64,000 bases of DNA, taken from NCBI RefSeq assembly GCF_020515525.1, contig NZ_JAIYEP010000013.1, positions 1 to 64,000 on the forward strand. The letters run 5' to 3'. Of this stretch, positions 34,092 through 44,147 are shown piece after piece; the stretch's first letter is position 1; the number at the start of each line of letters is the position of its first letter. This stretch comes from Rhodococcus yananensis (lineage in GTDB: Bacteria; Actinomycetota; Actinomycetes; Mycobacteriales; Mycobacteriaceae). The translations under genes were made by a program, and so were the position numbers. The notes below the pieces were generated by a model. The model saw only the letters and a list, made by a program, of their open reading frames with translations, had not been told where the DNA came from and did not search any database.

Positions 34092-34870
34092 TGACGCGAA
34101 CACGAATGCGTGCCGCCGCCGCGGCGGCCCTGGGGCTCGCGCTGCTCCTGACGGGTTGTTCGTCCGACACGGATGATGTCCGGGCGGTCCAGGACTCGAC
34201 TACCGATGCGACGACCACCCGGACGTCGTCGGGCGTCCTGCCCGACCGCCCCGCCGACGGTGATCCCGTGTCGTGCACCTACACGCCCGGCGGAGCGTCC
34301 GCGCGTGAGGTGACGCCGCCGGACGGCAGCGACGTTCCCGCTGCCGGGATCGCCGAGGTGTCGATGAGCACCGATGCCGGTGAGATCGGGTTGCTGCTCG
34401 ACCGGGCCGCCGCGCCGTGCGCGGTCAACAGCTTCGTCTCGCTCGCCGAGCAGGGCTACTTCGACGACACCCCCTGCCATCGACTGGTGACGTCACCGGG
34501 CCTGCAGGTCCTCCAGTGCGGTGACCCGACCGGCACCGGCACGGGCGGCCCGGGATACGGATTCGACACCGAGTACCCGGAGACCGCCTACGCCCCGGGT
34601 GATCCGCAGTTGCGGCAGTCCGTCGTGTACCCGCGGGGCACGGTGGCGATGGCGAACACCGGCCGGCCGGGCAGCAACGGCAGCCAGTTCTTCCTCGTGT
34701 ACGAGGACTCGCAGTTGCCGCCCGCCTACACGGTGTTCGGCACGGTCGACGAGGCAGGTCTGGCCGTCGTCGAGGAAGTCGCGGCGGCGGGAGACGACGG
34801 TTCGATGTCCGCCGGCGGCGGCGCGCCGAACCGTCCCGTCCGGATCGAATCGGTGACGGTCACGTCCTGA
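34091..34870 (+). CDS. Cyclophilin-type lipoprotein (second copy)
   Basis: A 259-residue lipoprotein: signal peptide with lipobox LLTGCSSD (Cys about 20), a Thr-rich linker and a cyclophilin domain with APCAVNSFVSLAEQGYF, CHRL, VLQCGDPTGTG and NGSQFFLVYEDS. The four-Cys pattern (SCTY, APCAV, CHRL, QCGD) matches the first copy. It should fold or remodel exported proteins at the outer membrane face. The start overlaps the previous stop by one base; a strong terminator follows. Confidence 0.9.
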   Translation: MTRTRMRAAAAAALGLALLLTGCSSDTDDVRAVQDSTTDATTTRTSSGVLPDRPADGDPVSCTYTPGGASAREVTPPDGSDVPAAGIAEVSMSTDAGEIGLLLDRAAAPCAVNSFVSLAEQGYFDDTPCHRLVTSPGLQVLQCGDPTGTGTGGPGYGFDTEYPETAYAPGDPQLRQSVVYPRGTVAMANTGRPGSNGSQFFLVYEDSQLPPAYTVFGTVDEAGLAVVEEVAAAGDDGSMSAGGGAPNRPVRIESVTVTS

Positions 34871-34879
34871 CGAGGGCAC

Positions 34880-34913
34880 CGGGCGTCCCCGCGACCGGCT
34901 GCGGGGACGCCCG
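34880..34913 (+). terminator. Terminator after the second cyclophilin gene
   Basis: Stem CGGGCGTCCCCGC/GCGGGGACGCCCG (13 bp, 8-nt loop) followed by TTTCGTT, 10 bp after the stop. Confidence 0.85.
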
Positions 34914-34993
34914 TTTCGTTCCAGAGCACAATGACAACCCTCGTTGTTTACCGCTCCGTAACCGAACACCTATGTAATCGTGATCGAAAGCAC

Positions 34994-34999
34994 TAGCAT
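34994..34999 (+). promoter_or_regulatory. -10 element of the third cyclophilin gene
   Basis: TAGCAT ends 9 bp before GTG 35009, so transcription should begin at or next to the start codon and give a leaderless mRNA. No Shine-Dalgarno sequence is present. Confidence 0.5.
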
Positions 35000-35008
35000 G
35001 TCTGAATT

Positions 35009-35818
35009 GTGATGTATTCCAATCCGGCGACTGCGTCCCGAACCCGCGTCGCCGTCTCTATCGGTGCCCTGGTGGGAAGCGTGCTCCTCACGGCGGGTTG
35101 CGCCGGCGGAGACACCCCGACCTCCACGTCGAACACCACTTCCGCTGCCACCACCTCCCCCCGTGACTCGTGGCAGGCGTCGGCGGAGTACGTCGCGCAG
35201 TATCCGACCCTGCCTCCCGTGCCCGAACCCACCGCCGCCACCACCACGTGCTCGTACCCCTCCATCGGAGGGGGCGTCGGCAACGTGGCCACGCCGTCGT
35301 CGTCCGCGACGGCCACCGGCACCGTCGAGGTCACCCTCGACACCACCATCGGACCGGTGACGCTGGTCCTCGACCGGGCGATGGCACCGTGCACGGTCAA
35401 CAGCTTCCTCAGCCTGGCCCGTCAGGGGTTCTTCTCGGACACGTCGTGCCACCGGCTCTCGATGAACGTGGGTGCGCAGCTGTACCAGTGCGGTGACCCC
35501 ACCGGAACGGGTCTGGGCAATCCCGGTTACACCTACGCGGACGAGTATCCGGTCACGAGCATGGCCGACACGACCAGCGTCGTGTACCCGCGGGGTACCG
35601 TCGCGCTCTCCGACAGCGGACGCGCCGACACCAACGGCTCACAGTTCTTCCTGCTCCTCGGCGATTCGGTGCTGCGGCCGGACTACACGGTGTTCGGGCA
35701 CGTCTCGGATGCCTCGCTGGCGGTGCTCGACGCCGCGGCCGCCCAGGGTGACGACGGCAGCTCTGTTCTGGGCGGAGGCGTCCCGAACGTCCCGGTGACG
35801 ATCGCGGCGGTGCGCTGA
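35009..35818 (+). CDS. Cyclophilin-type lipoprotein (third copy)
   Basis: A 269-residue lipoprotein: signal peptide with lipobox LTAGCAGG, a Thr/Ser-rich linker and a cyclophilin domain with APCTVNSFLSLARQGFF, CHRL, YQCGDPTGTGLG and NGSQFFLLLGDS. The same four cysteines are kept. Catalytic Arg (CHRL) and Gln (YQCGD) are present, while SMNVGAQLYQ departs from the usual FMIQ. It has its own leaderless promoter after the terminator of copy two; ATG 35012 is an alternative start. It converges with rel (28 bp). Confidence 0.9.
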   Translation: MMYSNPATASRTRVAVSIGALVGSVLLTAGCAGGDTPTSTSNTTSAATTSPRDSWQASAEYVAQYPTLPPVPEPTAATTTCSYPSIGGGVGNVATPSSSATATGTVEVTLDTTIGPVTLVLDRAMAPCTVNSFLSLARQGFFSDTSCHRLSMNVGAQLYQCGDPTGTGLGNPGYTYADEYPVTSMADTTSVVYPRGTVALSDSGRADTNGSQFFLLLGDSVLRPDYTVFGHVSDASLAVLDAAAAQGDDGSSVLGGGVPNVPVTIAAVR

Positions 35819-35846
35819 CGTATCACGACGGGGCGACGTGCCCACG

Positions 35847-38153
35847 TCACGCGGCCGACGTCACCCGGTACACGTCGTACACACCCTCGACGTTCCGGAC
35901 CACGTTCAGGACGTGTCCGAGATGCTTCGGGTCGCCCATCTCGAACGTGAACCGACTCACCGCGACGCGATCGCCCGTGGTGGTCACCGACGCCGACAGG
36001 ATGTTCACCTTCTCGTCGGCGAGCGCCTTGGTGACATCCGACAGCAACCGGTGCCGATCGAGGGCCTCGATCTGGATGGCGACGAGGAACACCGACGACG
36101 GCGACGGCGCCCACTCGACGTCGATGATGCGTTCGGACTGCTGCCGCAGCGAATCCGCGTTGGTGCAGTCCGTGCGGTGCACGCTCACCGAACCGGTGCG
36201 CGTGACGAACCCCATGATCTCGTCGCCCGGCACGGGCGTGCAGCACTTCGCGAGTTTCGACACGGTGCCGGGTGCACCGGGCACCAGGACTCCCGAGTCG
36301 CCGCTCTGACGCGACCGGGTCGGGATCGTCGACGGAGTCGACCGCTCGGCCAACTCCTCCTCGACACCGCCCACACCTCCGAGCAGCGCGACCAGTCGCT
36401 GCACGACGTGATGCGCCGACACATGATGCTCACCGATCGCCGTGTACAACGCCGACACGTCGGTGTAGTGCAGTTCCTTGGCGACCGCGACCATCAGGTC
36501 CGCGTTCATCAGACGCTGCAGGGGCAGTCCGACGCGGCGCACCTCCTTCGTGATGGCGTCCTTGCCGGTCTCGAGGGCCTCCTCGCGGCGTTCCTTCGCG
36601 AACCACTGTCGGATCTTGGCCTTCGCCCGTGGCGACACGACGAACGCCTGCCAGTCGCGACTCGGTCCCGCGTTCGGATCCTTCGAGGTGAACACCTCGA
36701 CGACCTCACCGTTCTCGAGTTTGCGTTCGAGTGCGACGAGTCTGCCGTTGACCCGGGCACCGATACACCGGTGCCCGACCTCGGTGTGCACGGCGTACGC
36801 GAAGTCCACCGGCGTCGACCCCGACGGCAACGTGATGACATCACCCTTCGGGGTGAACACGAAGATCTCCTTGACCGCCAGGTCGTAGCGCAGCGATTCG
36901 AGGAACTCACCCGGATCGGCGGCCTCACGCTGCCAGTCCAGCAGTTGGCGCATCCACGCCATGTCGTCGACCTCGCCGGAATCACCGGAGTGCCTGCCCC
37001 TGGTCTCCTTGTACCGCCAATGCGCAGCGATCCCGAACTCGGCGGTGCGGTGCATGTCCCGTGTGCGGATCTGCACCTCGAGCGGTTTGCCCTCGGGGCC
37101 GATGACCGTCGTGTGCAGTGACTGGTACACGCCGTACCGGGGCTGTGCGATGTAGTCCTTGAACCGTCCCGCCATCGGTTGCCACAGTGAATGCACGACA
37201 CCGACCGCCGCGTAGCAGTCGCGGATCTCGTTGCACAGGATCCGCACCCCCACGAGGTCGTGGATGTCGTCGAAATCGCGGCCCTTCACGATCATCTTCT
37301 GGTAGATCGACCAGTAGTGTTTGGGTCGGCCCTCGACGGTCGCGTCGATACGGGAGGCCGCGAGGGTCGCGCCGATCTCCTCGCGCACCCTGCTCAGATA
37401 GGTGTCGCGCGAGGGCGCGCGTGTCGCGACGAGCCGGACGATCTCCTCGTACTTCTTCGGATGCAGGATCGCGAACGACAGGTCCTCGAGTTCCCACTTG
37501 ACGGTCGCCATCCCGAGGCGGTGCGCGAGCGGCGCGATGACCTCGAGCGTCTCCCGAGCCTTGCGGGCCTGCTTCTCCGGCGGCAGGAATCGCATCGTGC
37601 GCATGTTGTGCAGCCGGTCGGCGACCTTGATGACCAGTACACGGGGATCCCGCGCCATCGCGATGATCATCTTGCGGATGGTCTCGGCTTCGGCAGCGTT
37701 TCCCAGCACGACCTTGTCGAGTTTGGTGACGCCGTCGACGAGATGCGCCACCTCCTCCCCGAATTCGTCGGTGAGCTGCTCGAGGCTGTAGCCGGTGTCC
37801 TCCACCGTGTCGTGCAGCAACGCAGCGATGAGGGTGGTGGTGTCCATGCCGAGTTCGGCGAGGATCGTCGCGACCGCCAGCGGGTGCGTGATGTAGGGGT
37901 CGCCCGACTTGCGGCGCTGGGTGGCGTGACGTTCCTCCGCGACGTCGTACGCGCGCTGCAACCTGGAGAGATCCGCCTTCGGATACAGCTCACGGTGGAT
38001 CGTCACCAGCGGCTCGAGCACCGGCTTGAGCGAGGTGCCGCGCTGACCGGTTATCCGTCTCGCCAGCCGGGCACGCACCCGGCGGGATGCGGACGTCGAC
38101 GCCGGGGTCGGCGCCGGCCCGCCGCTCTGGGACCGATCAAGATTCTGGGTCAT
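35847..38153 (-). CDS. rel: Bifunctional (p)ppGpp synthetase/hydrolase Rel
   Basis: A 768-residue stringent-response enzyme that makes and degrades (p)ppGpp on the ribosome. Order: HD hydrolase (about 60-200; H90 in DPYITHPL, H114-D115 in ALLHDTVED), synthetase (about 230-370; [13 protein letters not shown] and [10 protein letters not shown]), TGS (about 420-480; [14 protein letters not shown]), helical/zinc region ([15 protein letters not shown]) and ACT (about 690-768). All key motifs are intact. ATG 38153 has GGGAGG 6 bp upstream; the longer frame to 38408 runs into apt. apt lies 56 bp upstream. Confidence 0.96.
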   Translation of the reverse strand: MTQNLDRSQSGGPAPTPASTSASRRVRARLARRITGQRGTSLKPVLEPLVTIHRELYPKADLSRLQRAYDVAEERHATQRRKSGDPYITHPLAVATILAELGMDTTTLIAALLHDTVEDTGYSLEQLTDEFGEEVAHLVDGVTKLDKVVLGNAAEAETIRKMIIAMARDPRVLVIKVADRLHNMRTMRFLPPEKQARKARETLEVIAPLAHRLGMATVKWELEDLSFAILHPKKYEEIVRLVATRAPSRDTYLSRVREEIGATLAASRIDATVEGRPKHYWSIYQKMIVKGRDFDDIHDLVGVRILCNEIRDCYAAVGVVHSLWQPMAGRFKDYIAQPRYGVYQSLHTTVIGPEGKPLEVQIRTRDMHRTAEFGIAAHWRYKETRGRHSGDSGEVDDMAWMRQLLDWQREAADPGEFLESLRYDLAVKEIFVFTPKGDVITLPSGSTPVDFAYAVHTEVGHRCIGARVNGRLVALERKLENGEVVEVFTSKDPNAGPSRDWQAFVVSPRAKAKIRQWFAKERREEALETGKDAITKEVRRVGLPLQRLMNADLMVAVAKELHYTDVSALYTAIGEHHVSAHHVVQRLVALLGGVGGVEEELAERSTPSTIPTRSRQSGDSGVLVPGAPGTVSKLAKCCTPVPGDEIMGFVTRTGSVSVHRTDCTNADSLRQQSERIIDVEWAPSPSSVFLVAIQIEALDRHRLLSDVTKALADEKVNILSASVTTTGDRVAVSRFTFEMGDPKHLGHVLNVVRNVEGVYDVYRVTSAA

Positions 38154-38209
38154 GCCCAACCTCCCATCGCAGCTGCCCCGGTCACCGGTGCATGCGCCAA
38201 CTCTAGTCC

Positions 38210-38767
38210 TCAGACACGAACCAGGGACGTCAGAGGATACTTGCTCAATCGAGCGCGTCCACCGAGAGCCTCGATCTCGGTCACCACCGTCACCCCGACG
38301 ATCTCCGCCCCGACCCGCTCGAGCAACTCGAGGGTCGCACCGAGTGTCCCCCCGGTCGCGAGCACATCGTCGACGACCAGAACCCTGCGGCCGCGCAACG
38401 ACAACCATTCACCGGGGATCTCGATGGCCGACGTGCCGTACTCGAGGGCGTACTCGCACGTCTGCACGGGAGGGGGCAGCTTGCCGGCCTTGCGGACCGC
38501 GAGGACACCCACCCCCAGTGCACGTGCGATACCACCGCCGAGCAGGAAGCCCCGCGCGTCGATACCGGCGACCACCTCGGCATCCGGTGCGGCCGACGCC
38601 AGCGCCGAGATGATCGCCGCGAACGCGGGACCGTCCGCGAAAACCGGGGTGAGGTCGGCGAATCGGACACCTGCGTCGGGGAAGTCGTCCACCCAGCGGG
38701 TGTTGGCGGCCACGTGCGCGGCTGCGTCGAGGATCAGGTCGGGGTCGGCGGAATGTCGAACGTTCAC
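38210..38767 (-). CDS. apt: Adenine phosphoribosyltransferase
   Basis: A 185-residue enzyme forming AMP from adenine and PRPP in purine salvage. The PRPP-binding loop [16 protein letters not shown] (about 125-140) is diagnostic; [19 protein letters not shown] and [10 protein letters not shown] are the typical adenine/loop segments. GTG 38767 overlaps the upstream lipoprotein stop (GTGA), which indicates translational coupling and fixes the start. Sits in the secD-secF-lipoprotein-apt-rel order known from mycobacteria. Confidence 0.94.
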   Translation of the reverse strand: MNVRHSADPDLILDAAAHVAANTRWVDDFPDAGVRFADLTPVFADGPAFAAIISALASAAPDAEVVAGIDARGFLLGGGIARALGVGVLAVRKAGKLPPPVQTCEYALEYGTSAIEIPGEWLSLRGRRVLVVDDVLATGGTLGATLELLERVGAEIVGVTVVTEIEALGGRARLSKYPLTSLVRV

Positions 38768-40497
38768 CCTCTGAGTATCCACCGGTCCATGTTCCAACCC
38801 GCACCCGCGGTCGTCGGGTTCGGTTCCGCCGCGACCATACCCCGCTCGAATCCGATCGTGCGCGGTTGCAGGAACAGCGGCACCGTCGGCATCTCGTCCC
38901 ACAGGATACGTTCGGCCTCCGAGGCCAGGTTCGACACGGTCGCGTTGTCACCGGCGACGAGCAGGCCGTCGAGCAGTTCGTCGACGCGCCCGTTCGCGTA
39001 GCCCCCGACATTGCTGCCGGCACCGGAGCGCAACGCGCCCCGCGCATCCTCCATGTCGGCGCTTCCACCCGCACCCGTTGCCGCAGCCGTCCCCGCCAGT
39101 ACCGCGTCGACATCCCGGCCGAGCGCGGACGGGACGAAGGAGTCGACACCGGCATCGACCACGTCGATACCCGCATCACGGCAGGATTCCGCGATCAGTT
39201 CCACGGTGCGCGCACGCCGCGCGTCCGGCGCCACGTAGCCGATGCGTACCTCCATCCGTTCCTGACCGGACGATTCCCGCTCGCTGCGGGCCATGTCGAC
39301 ATCGACGTTCGCGTACCGTTGCGCGGGCTCCACGACCCTCGGATACAACGGTGAGTCGGGGGGTAGCAGGCGGGAGTCGACGGGTTCGCCCGACGACCCC
39401 AACTCGTCGGCCAGTCGGGCTCGCGGCACGCAGGACGCCAGAGCGCGACGCGCCGTCGGCGACGAGAACACCCCGGTCGTCGACAGGACGAGTTGTTCGA
39501 GGTTCCGGGACGCCTCCGTCGCCGGCTCCACCGAGTCGGGCAGGCCCGGAACGAGGTCGAGAGCCCCCTGACCGACATCGACCACCTGGACGCGGCCGTC
39601 CGCCACGGCCGCGGCGGCGTCGGTGCCGCGGGGCCACACGACGATCCGGTCGGTGGCCGGCCGGTTTCCCCACCAGCGCTCGTTCGCGACGAGCACCAGC
39701 CCGTCCTCGACCGTGTACGACTCGATCCGATACGGACCGGAAGCCGGCAGCAGTGCAGGATCGAGTGATCCCGGCGTCAGGTCCCAGCCGGTGTTCCAGA
39801 ACTCGGCGATCGCACGCACCGCGTCCCGGTCGTCACGAGTGAGCACACCGACCAGATCGGACACACCAGTCCTGCTCGCCACGACGTGCGACGGCATGAG
39901 CTCGGTGGCTCCGAACAGCGACTTCCAGTCGGTGTCACCCCGCCCGGCGCGGAACACCACGGTGGCGTCCTTCGAACCTGCCGTGCAGTCGATCCGTTCG
40001 ATGTCGGCGTACCCGCCTCGCCGCGCGGCGTGGAAGAGATTCTCCTGCGCACCGGTGTCGTCGGGTTCGGTGAACCGGCCGCTCGACGCTGCCCAGGTGA
40101 GCACCAGATCGTCGCACGACATCGGCACACCGTCCGAGTACACCGAGTCCGGCGCCAACCGGTACTCCACGGTCAGCTGGTCGCCCGGCACGGCTTCGGC
40201 GGTACCGATGTCGGTGTCGGCGACAACGCGGCCGGCAGGACCGATGTACCCGAATCCGGGCAGCACCCGGGTCAACGCCTGCCGTGCACCGGACGCGGCG
40301 CCGTCGACGGTGTTCGCGTTGTAGCTCGTCACCGGTCCGTCGATCGCGTATCCGATCGACGGCAGGGGCTCGTCGGCGCTTCCGCACGCAACGACCCCCG
40401 AGGCCGCGACCGCGGCGAGCGCTGTCGCGCCGACCACGGTCCGCCAGGTTCGCCGGCGCTGGCCGGCCCCCGCCCGCTCGTTGCCTTCGATCGCCAT
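38764..40497 (-). CDS. ABC transporter family solute-binding lipoprotein (Rv2585c-like)
   Basis: A 577-residue lipoprotein: basic N-terminus, hydrophobic segment and lipobox SGVVACGS (Cys about 38). The mature part resembles family 5 extracellular solute-binding (peptide/Ni-type) proteins: LTVEYRLAPDSVYSDGVPMS near 110, WNTGWDLTPGSLDPALLPAS and RIESYTVEDGLVLVANERWW in the middle. No permease or ATPase gene is adjacent, so transport is unproven. It starts one base after the secF stop (TGACATG), and its own stop overlaps apt. Confidence 0.85.
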   Translation of the reverse strand: MAIEGNERAGAGQRRRTWRTVVGATALAAVAASGVVACGSADEPLPSIGYAIDGPVTSYNANTVDGAASGARQALTRVLPGFGYIGPAGRVVADTDIGTAEAVPGDQLTVEYRLAPDSVYSDGVPMSCDDLVLTWAASSGRFTEPDDTGAQENLFHAARRGGYADIERIDCTAGSKDATVVFRAGRGDTDWKSLFGATELMPSHVVASRTGVSDLVGVLTRDDRDAVRAIAEFWNTGWDLTPGSLDPALLPASGPYRIESYTVEDGLVLVANERWWGNRPATDRIVVWPRGTDAAAAVADGRVQVVDVGQGALDLVPGLPDSVEPATEASRNLEQLVLSTTGVFSSPTARRALASCVPRARLADELGSSGEPVDSRLLPPDSPLYPRVVEPAQRYANVDVDMARSERESSGQERMEVRIGYVAPDARRARTVELIAESCRDAGIDVVDAGVDSFVPSALGRDVDAVLAGTAAATGAGGSADMEDARGALRSGAGSNVGGYANGRVDELLDGLLVAGDNATVSNLASEAERILWDEMPTVPLFLQPRTIGFERGMVAAEPNPTTAGAGWNMDRWILRG

Positions 40498-40498
40498 G

Positions 40499-41692
40499 TC
40501 AGGTCCTCTTCCGGGCACGCTTTCCGGTGGGTCGCGCGCCGGGTCTCGGGGTCACGGGTGACGGACCGCGCGACGCGGTGCCCGGATTCCGTGCCGGAAC
40601 CACCGTGACGGCCGGGCCACCGGCCGATGCGACGACGACGGGCTCGTCGGTGCCGCGCGCGGCGACCTCGGCTCGCTTGGCGAGCACCTTACGCGTGTGC
40701 TTCGCGACCGGGCCACGCCACTCCTTGAGCGTCACCAGCAGCGGGGTCGCGAAGAACACCGACGAGTACGCACCGACGACGATCCCGACGAGCTGAACGA
40801 GCGCGAGGTCCTTGAGCGTTCCGACGCCGAGCAACCACACCGCGACCACCATCAGCGCGATCACCGGCAACACCGAGATGATCGTGGTGTTGATCGACCG
40901 CATCAGAGTCTGGTTGACGGCCAGATTGGCCTGTTCGGCGTAGGTGCGGCGGCGAAGATGGAGGATGCCGCGGGTGTTCTCCTCGACCTTGTCGAACACG
41001 ACGACCGTGTCGTACAGCGAGAAACCGAGGATGGTGAGCAGACCGATGACCGTGGCCGGGGTGACCTCGAAACCGACGAGCGCGTACACGCCCGCCGTGA
41101 CGATCACGTCGAAGAACAGTGCCGCGATCGCCGCGATCGCCATGTCCCGCTCGTAGCGCACGGCGATGTACACGCTGACGATCACGAGGAACACCACGAG
41201 GGCGATCAACGCCTTCTGGGTGATCTGCCCGCCCCACGTCTCACTGACGTCGGCCACGCTGATGGCGTTGCGGCTCGGCTCGCCGTCGGACCCGAGCGGC
41301 CCGAACTCCTCGAACAGGGCCGTCTGCACCGATGCGACCTGCTCGGCGTCGAGGGCCTGCGATCGGATCTGGAAGCTCGCGGCGTCACCGGAACCGACGG
41401 TCTGCACCGCTTCCGGCTCGAATCCGACGGTGTCGCTGAACACCGTCTCGACGTCGTCGACGGTGGCGCCGGCGACCGTCGGCATCTGGATCCGGGTGCC
41501 ACCCTCGAAGTCGATGCCCCACGTGAATCCGCGGACCAGCATGCTCAGCAGCGCGATCAGGACGATCGCACCGGTGATGAGGTAGTAACGCTTGCGGCGG
41601 CCGACGATCTCGAACGCCCCGGTGCCGGTGTAGAGGCCGGCGAACCATCCGTGCCGCGGCGTGGCCGTGGCCGTGGCTGTCGTGTCGGTCAT
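40499..41692 (-). CDS. secF: Protein translocase subunit SecF
   Basis: A 397-residue RND-type partner of SecD that pulls exported proteins through SecYEG using the proton gradient. Six TM segments: one near 35-55, then after the periplasmic domain five (about 150-320). The D-x-x-G-G-T signature is WGIDFEGGTRIQ, and the TM4-5 region has FSLYDTVVVFDKVEEN. The C-terminal tail beyond 330 is basic and Ala/Pro-rich, and longer than the core. ATG 41692 has AAGGAG 8 bp upstream; GTG 41698 is too close. Two bases separate it from the secD stop. Confidence 0.95.
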   Translation of the reverse strand: MTDTTATATATPRHGWFAGLYTGTGAFEIVGRRKRYYLITGAIVLIALLSMLVRGFTWGIDFEGGTRIQMPTVAGATVDDVETVFSDTVGFEPEAVQTVGSGDAASFQIRSQALDAEQVASVQTALFEEFGPLGSDGEPSRNAISVADVSETWGGQITQKALIALVVFLVIVSVYIAVRYERDMAIAAIAALFFDVIVTAGVYALVGFEVTPATVIGLLTILGFSLYDTVVVFDKVEENTRGILHLRRRTYAEQANLAVNQTLMRSINTTIISVLPVIALMVVAVWLLGVGTLKDLALVQLVGIVVGAYSSVFFATPLLVTLKEWRGPVAKHTRKVLAKRAEVAARGTDEPVVVASAGGPAVTVVPARNPGTASRGPSPVTPRPGARPTGKRARKRT

Positions 41693-41694
41693 CG

Positions 41695-43458
41695 TCACAG
41701 CTCCTTCGCGGCTGTCGCAGCCAGCCGGCGCTCACGCGCCACCTCTTGAATCGCGCCGAGTCCGTTCATGCTCGGCTTGGACCACGCCTTCGACTTCGAC
41801 GCCAGGTGTACCAGCGGCGCGGTGACGAGGAAGACGACCACGACGTCGAGGATCGTGGTCAGGCCGAGTGTGAAGGCGAATCCACGGACCTGCCCGACCG
41901 CCAGCATGTACAGCACGGCGGCAGCGATGAAGCTGACCGCGTTGCCGGACAGGATGGTGCGCCGTGCACGGGCCCAGCCGCGCGGAACGGCCGAGCGGAA
42001 GCTACGGCCCTCCCGGATCTCGTCCTTGATCCGTTCGAAGAACACCACGAACGAGTCGGCGGTCATACCGATGCCGATGATCAGCCCGGCGATGCCCGCG
42101 AGGTCGAGGGTGAACCCGATGTATCGACCGAGCAGCACCATCACCGCGTAGACCGCAAGACCCGACAGCACCAGAGACAACGCGGTGAGCAGACCGAGCA
42201 TCCGGTAGTAGACCAGGCAGAACAGGAGCACGAGCAGGAGACCGACGGCACCCGCGATCAGGCCCGCTTCGAGGGAGGCCAGACCGAGGGTCGCCGACAC
42301 GGTCTCGGCTTCGGACGCGGTGAACGACAGCGGCAGCGAACCGTACTTGAGGGTGTTCGCGAGCTCGGTCGCCTGCGTCTGGGTGAACGTCCCCGAGATC
42401 GAGGTGGCGCTACCCGCCGGGGTGGCCCCCTGGATGACCGGTGCGCTGACGACCTTTGAGTCGAGCACGAACGCCGCGTTGCTGCCGATGTTCGCCGCGG
42501 TGAACTGCGCCCAGGTGTTGCTGCCCTCGCTGTCGAACGTCAGGCTGACCTCGTAGCGGGACTGCTGGCTGTTGTACCCGGAGGTCGCGTCGTCGATCTG
42601 CTGACCGTCGATGATGCTCGGTCCGAGCACGTAGATCGAGGTGCCGTCGGACGCGCACGCGATCAGTGGAAGGGTGGGGTCGTCGTTGCCGGCGAGCGGG
42701 TCGGGGGCACCACAGTCCATGGCGAGGATCGCCTGTTCCTGCACGGCCGGGTCGGTGCTCTGCCGGGTGGCCTTGGCCGCGGCGATGTCGGCCGCGCTCT
42801 GTTCCTGCGGCGTCAGTTCGGGTTCGTCCGCGGGTGTCCCGGTCGACGGTGTGTCGGGAGCGGGAACCTCGGTTCCGTCCGTCGGCGCCACCGGGGCGTC
42901 GGTGGGATCCTGCGCCGGGAACGGCCGTCCCTGTGGTTCCGGGGTGTCCGCAGGCTCCGGGGTGTCCGCCGGCGCCTCGTCGGGCACGGTCTCCCCGCCC
43001 GGGGGCGCCTCGCCTTCCGGCGCGCCCGCAGCCCCCTCGTTCGCCATGACGTCCCGTTGCTGCGCGACGGCGGCCGCATCGAACGGCCCCGACACCACCG
43101 GGCGGATGTACAGGCGTGCCGTCTGGCCGAGGGTCTTCGCCTGGGCACTGTCGTCGCCGGGAACGGTGATCACGAGGTTGTCTCCGTCGATGATCACCTC
43201 CGACCCCGAGACACCCAGCCCGTTGACGCGGGTCTCGATGATCTGCTGGGCCTGTCTCAGGCTGTCCTGGCTCGGGCTGCTCCCGTCCGGAGTTCGGGCG
43301 GTGAGCGTCACGCGCGTGCCGCCCTGCAGATCGATGCCGAGCTTCGGGGTGGGTGATTTGTCCCCGGTGAAGAAGACCAGTGCATACAGAGCCGCGAGGA
43401 TCACGCCGAACACGGCGAGAGAGCGCGCGGGATGCACCGATCCGTTGGAAGGTGCCAC
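41695..43458 (-). CDS. secD: Protein translocase subunit SecD
   Basis: A 587-residue SecD. One N-terminal TM (about 13-31), a large periplasmic region, then five TM segments from about 395 to the end. The DLQGG signature is at [12 protein letters not shown] (D43). Between about residues 140 and 218 is a Pro/Glu/Asp/Thr-rich insert ([18 protein letters not shown] and on) that looks disordered; similar inserts occur in mycobacterial SecD, absent from E. coli. GTG 43458. The gene is followed two bases later by secF. Confidence 0.95.
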   Translation of the reverse strand: MAPSNGSVHPARSLAVFGVILAALYALVFFTGDKSPTPKLGIDLQGGTRVTLTARTPDGSSPSQDSLRQAQQIIETRVNGLGVSGSEVIIDGDNLVITVPGDDSAQAKTLGQTARLYIRPVVSGPFDAAAVAQQRDVMANEGAAGAPEGEAPPGGETVPDEAPADTPEPADTPEPQGRPFPAQDPTDAPVAPTDGTEVPAPDTPSTGTPADEPELTPQEQSAADIAAAKATRQSTDPAVQEQAILAMDCGAPDPLAGNDDPTLPLIACASDGTSIYVLGPSIIDGQQIDDATSGYNSQQSRYEVSLTFDSEGSNTWAQFTAANIGSNAAFVLDSKVVSAPVIQGATPAGSATSISGTFTQTQATELANTLKYGSLPLSFTASEAETVSATLGLASLEAGLIAGAVGLLLVLLFCLVYYRMLGLLTALSLVLSGLAVYAVMVLLGRYIGFTLDLAGIAGLIIGIGMTADSFVVFFERIKDEIREGRSFRSAVPRGWARARRTILSGNAVSFIAAAVLYMLAVGQVRGFAFTLGLTTILDVVVVFLVTAPLVHLASKSKAWSKPSMNGLGAIQEVARERRLAATAAKEL

Positions 43459-43619
43459 GGTCTGTCAATCTCCTCGATACGAGTGAGTGGGTCGGTGGTC
43501 GAACTCGCCCGGGCGTGGTGGGGCCGGCACCGGGATCCTCCGGCGCCCACCGCACGGTCGGTGCGGACAAGCCGAGCGGATGTGCAGGCGCCGTCCGATC
43601 GGCGCCCCGCACGTCGTCG

Positions 43620-43667
43620 GTGCTCGATCCGGGTCGGTGCTCGATCCGGGGTCAGTGCTCGATCGGG
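43620..43667. repeat. Three tandem copies of a 17-18 bp repeat at the yajC 3' end
   Basis: GTGCTCGATCCGGGTCG is repeated three times with small changes (from 43620, 43637 and 43655). The third copy encodes the last YajC residues (RPIEH) and the yajC stop lies in copy two. Confidence 0.8.
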
Positions 43668-43993
43668 CGGTCCCCCGGCGGGGTGGGGTCGTCCTTGCCC
43701 AGCGAGACGGAACCGCTGTCGTCGGCGACGTCGCCGGTGGGCTCGTCGAGGCGTTCACGCACCACCGCGCGCGACCACACGGTCACCACGCCGGGCGCGA
43801 TCTCGAGGTCGACGGTGTCGTCCGACAGCGCCGTGATGGTGGCGTGCAGACCCGCGGTTGTCGTGACCCGATCCCCGACGCGCAGCGAGTCCTGGAGTTC
43901 GGCCACCTTCTGCATCTCCTTCTTCTGGCGCCGAACACCGAGGAAGGTGGGCACCAGCAGAGCGAGAATCAGGAGTGGGAAGAGCAGTTCCAT
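43652..43993 (-). CDS. yajC: Preprotein translocase subunit YajC
   Basis: A 113-residue protein with one N-terminal TM (LLFPLLILALLVPTFLG) then RRQKKEMQKVAELQDSLRVG, the YajC signature, and a beta-barrel-like domain (RVTTTAGLHATITAL). It associates with SecDF. The acidic C-terminal tail ends in a repeat-derived sequence. ATG 43993. It lies 193 bp upstream of secD; the gap holds repeat copies but no gene. ruvB ends 154 bp further upstream. Confidence 0.93.
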   Translation of the reverse strand: MELLFPLLILALLVPTFLGVRRQKKEMQKVAELQDSLRVGDRVTTTAGLHATITALSDDTVDLEIAPGVVTVWSRAVVRERLDEPTGDVADDSGSVSLGKDDPTPPGDRPIEH

Positions 43994-44147
43994 CGTTGAA
44001 GTCAGTCCTCGGGTCGTAACGGTATCGCGCCGGTCCGGGGCCGTCGCGACGTCGTGCTCGGCCTCCGCGGACCGACGCAGTAGTCCAGTGTGCCATCATC
44101 CGCCCGCCGACCGTACGCCCCGCACCCCGGCCCGCGGTCCGCGATGC

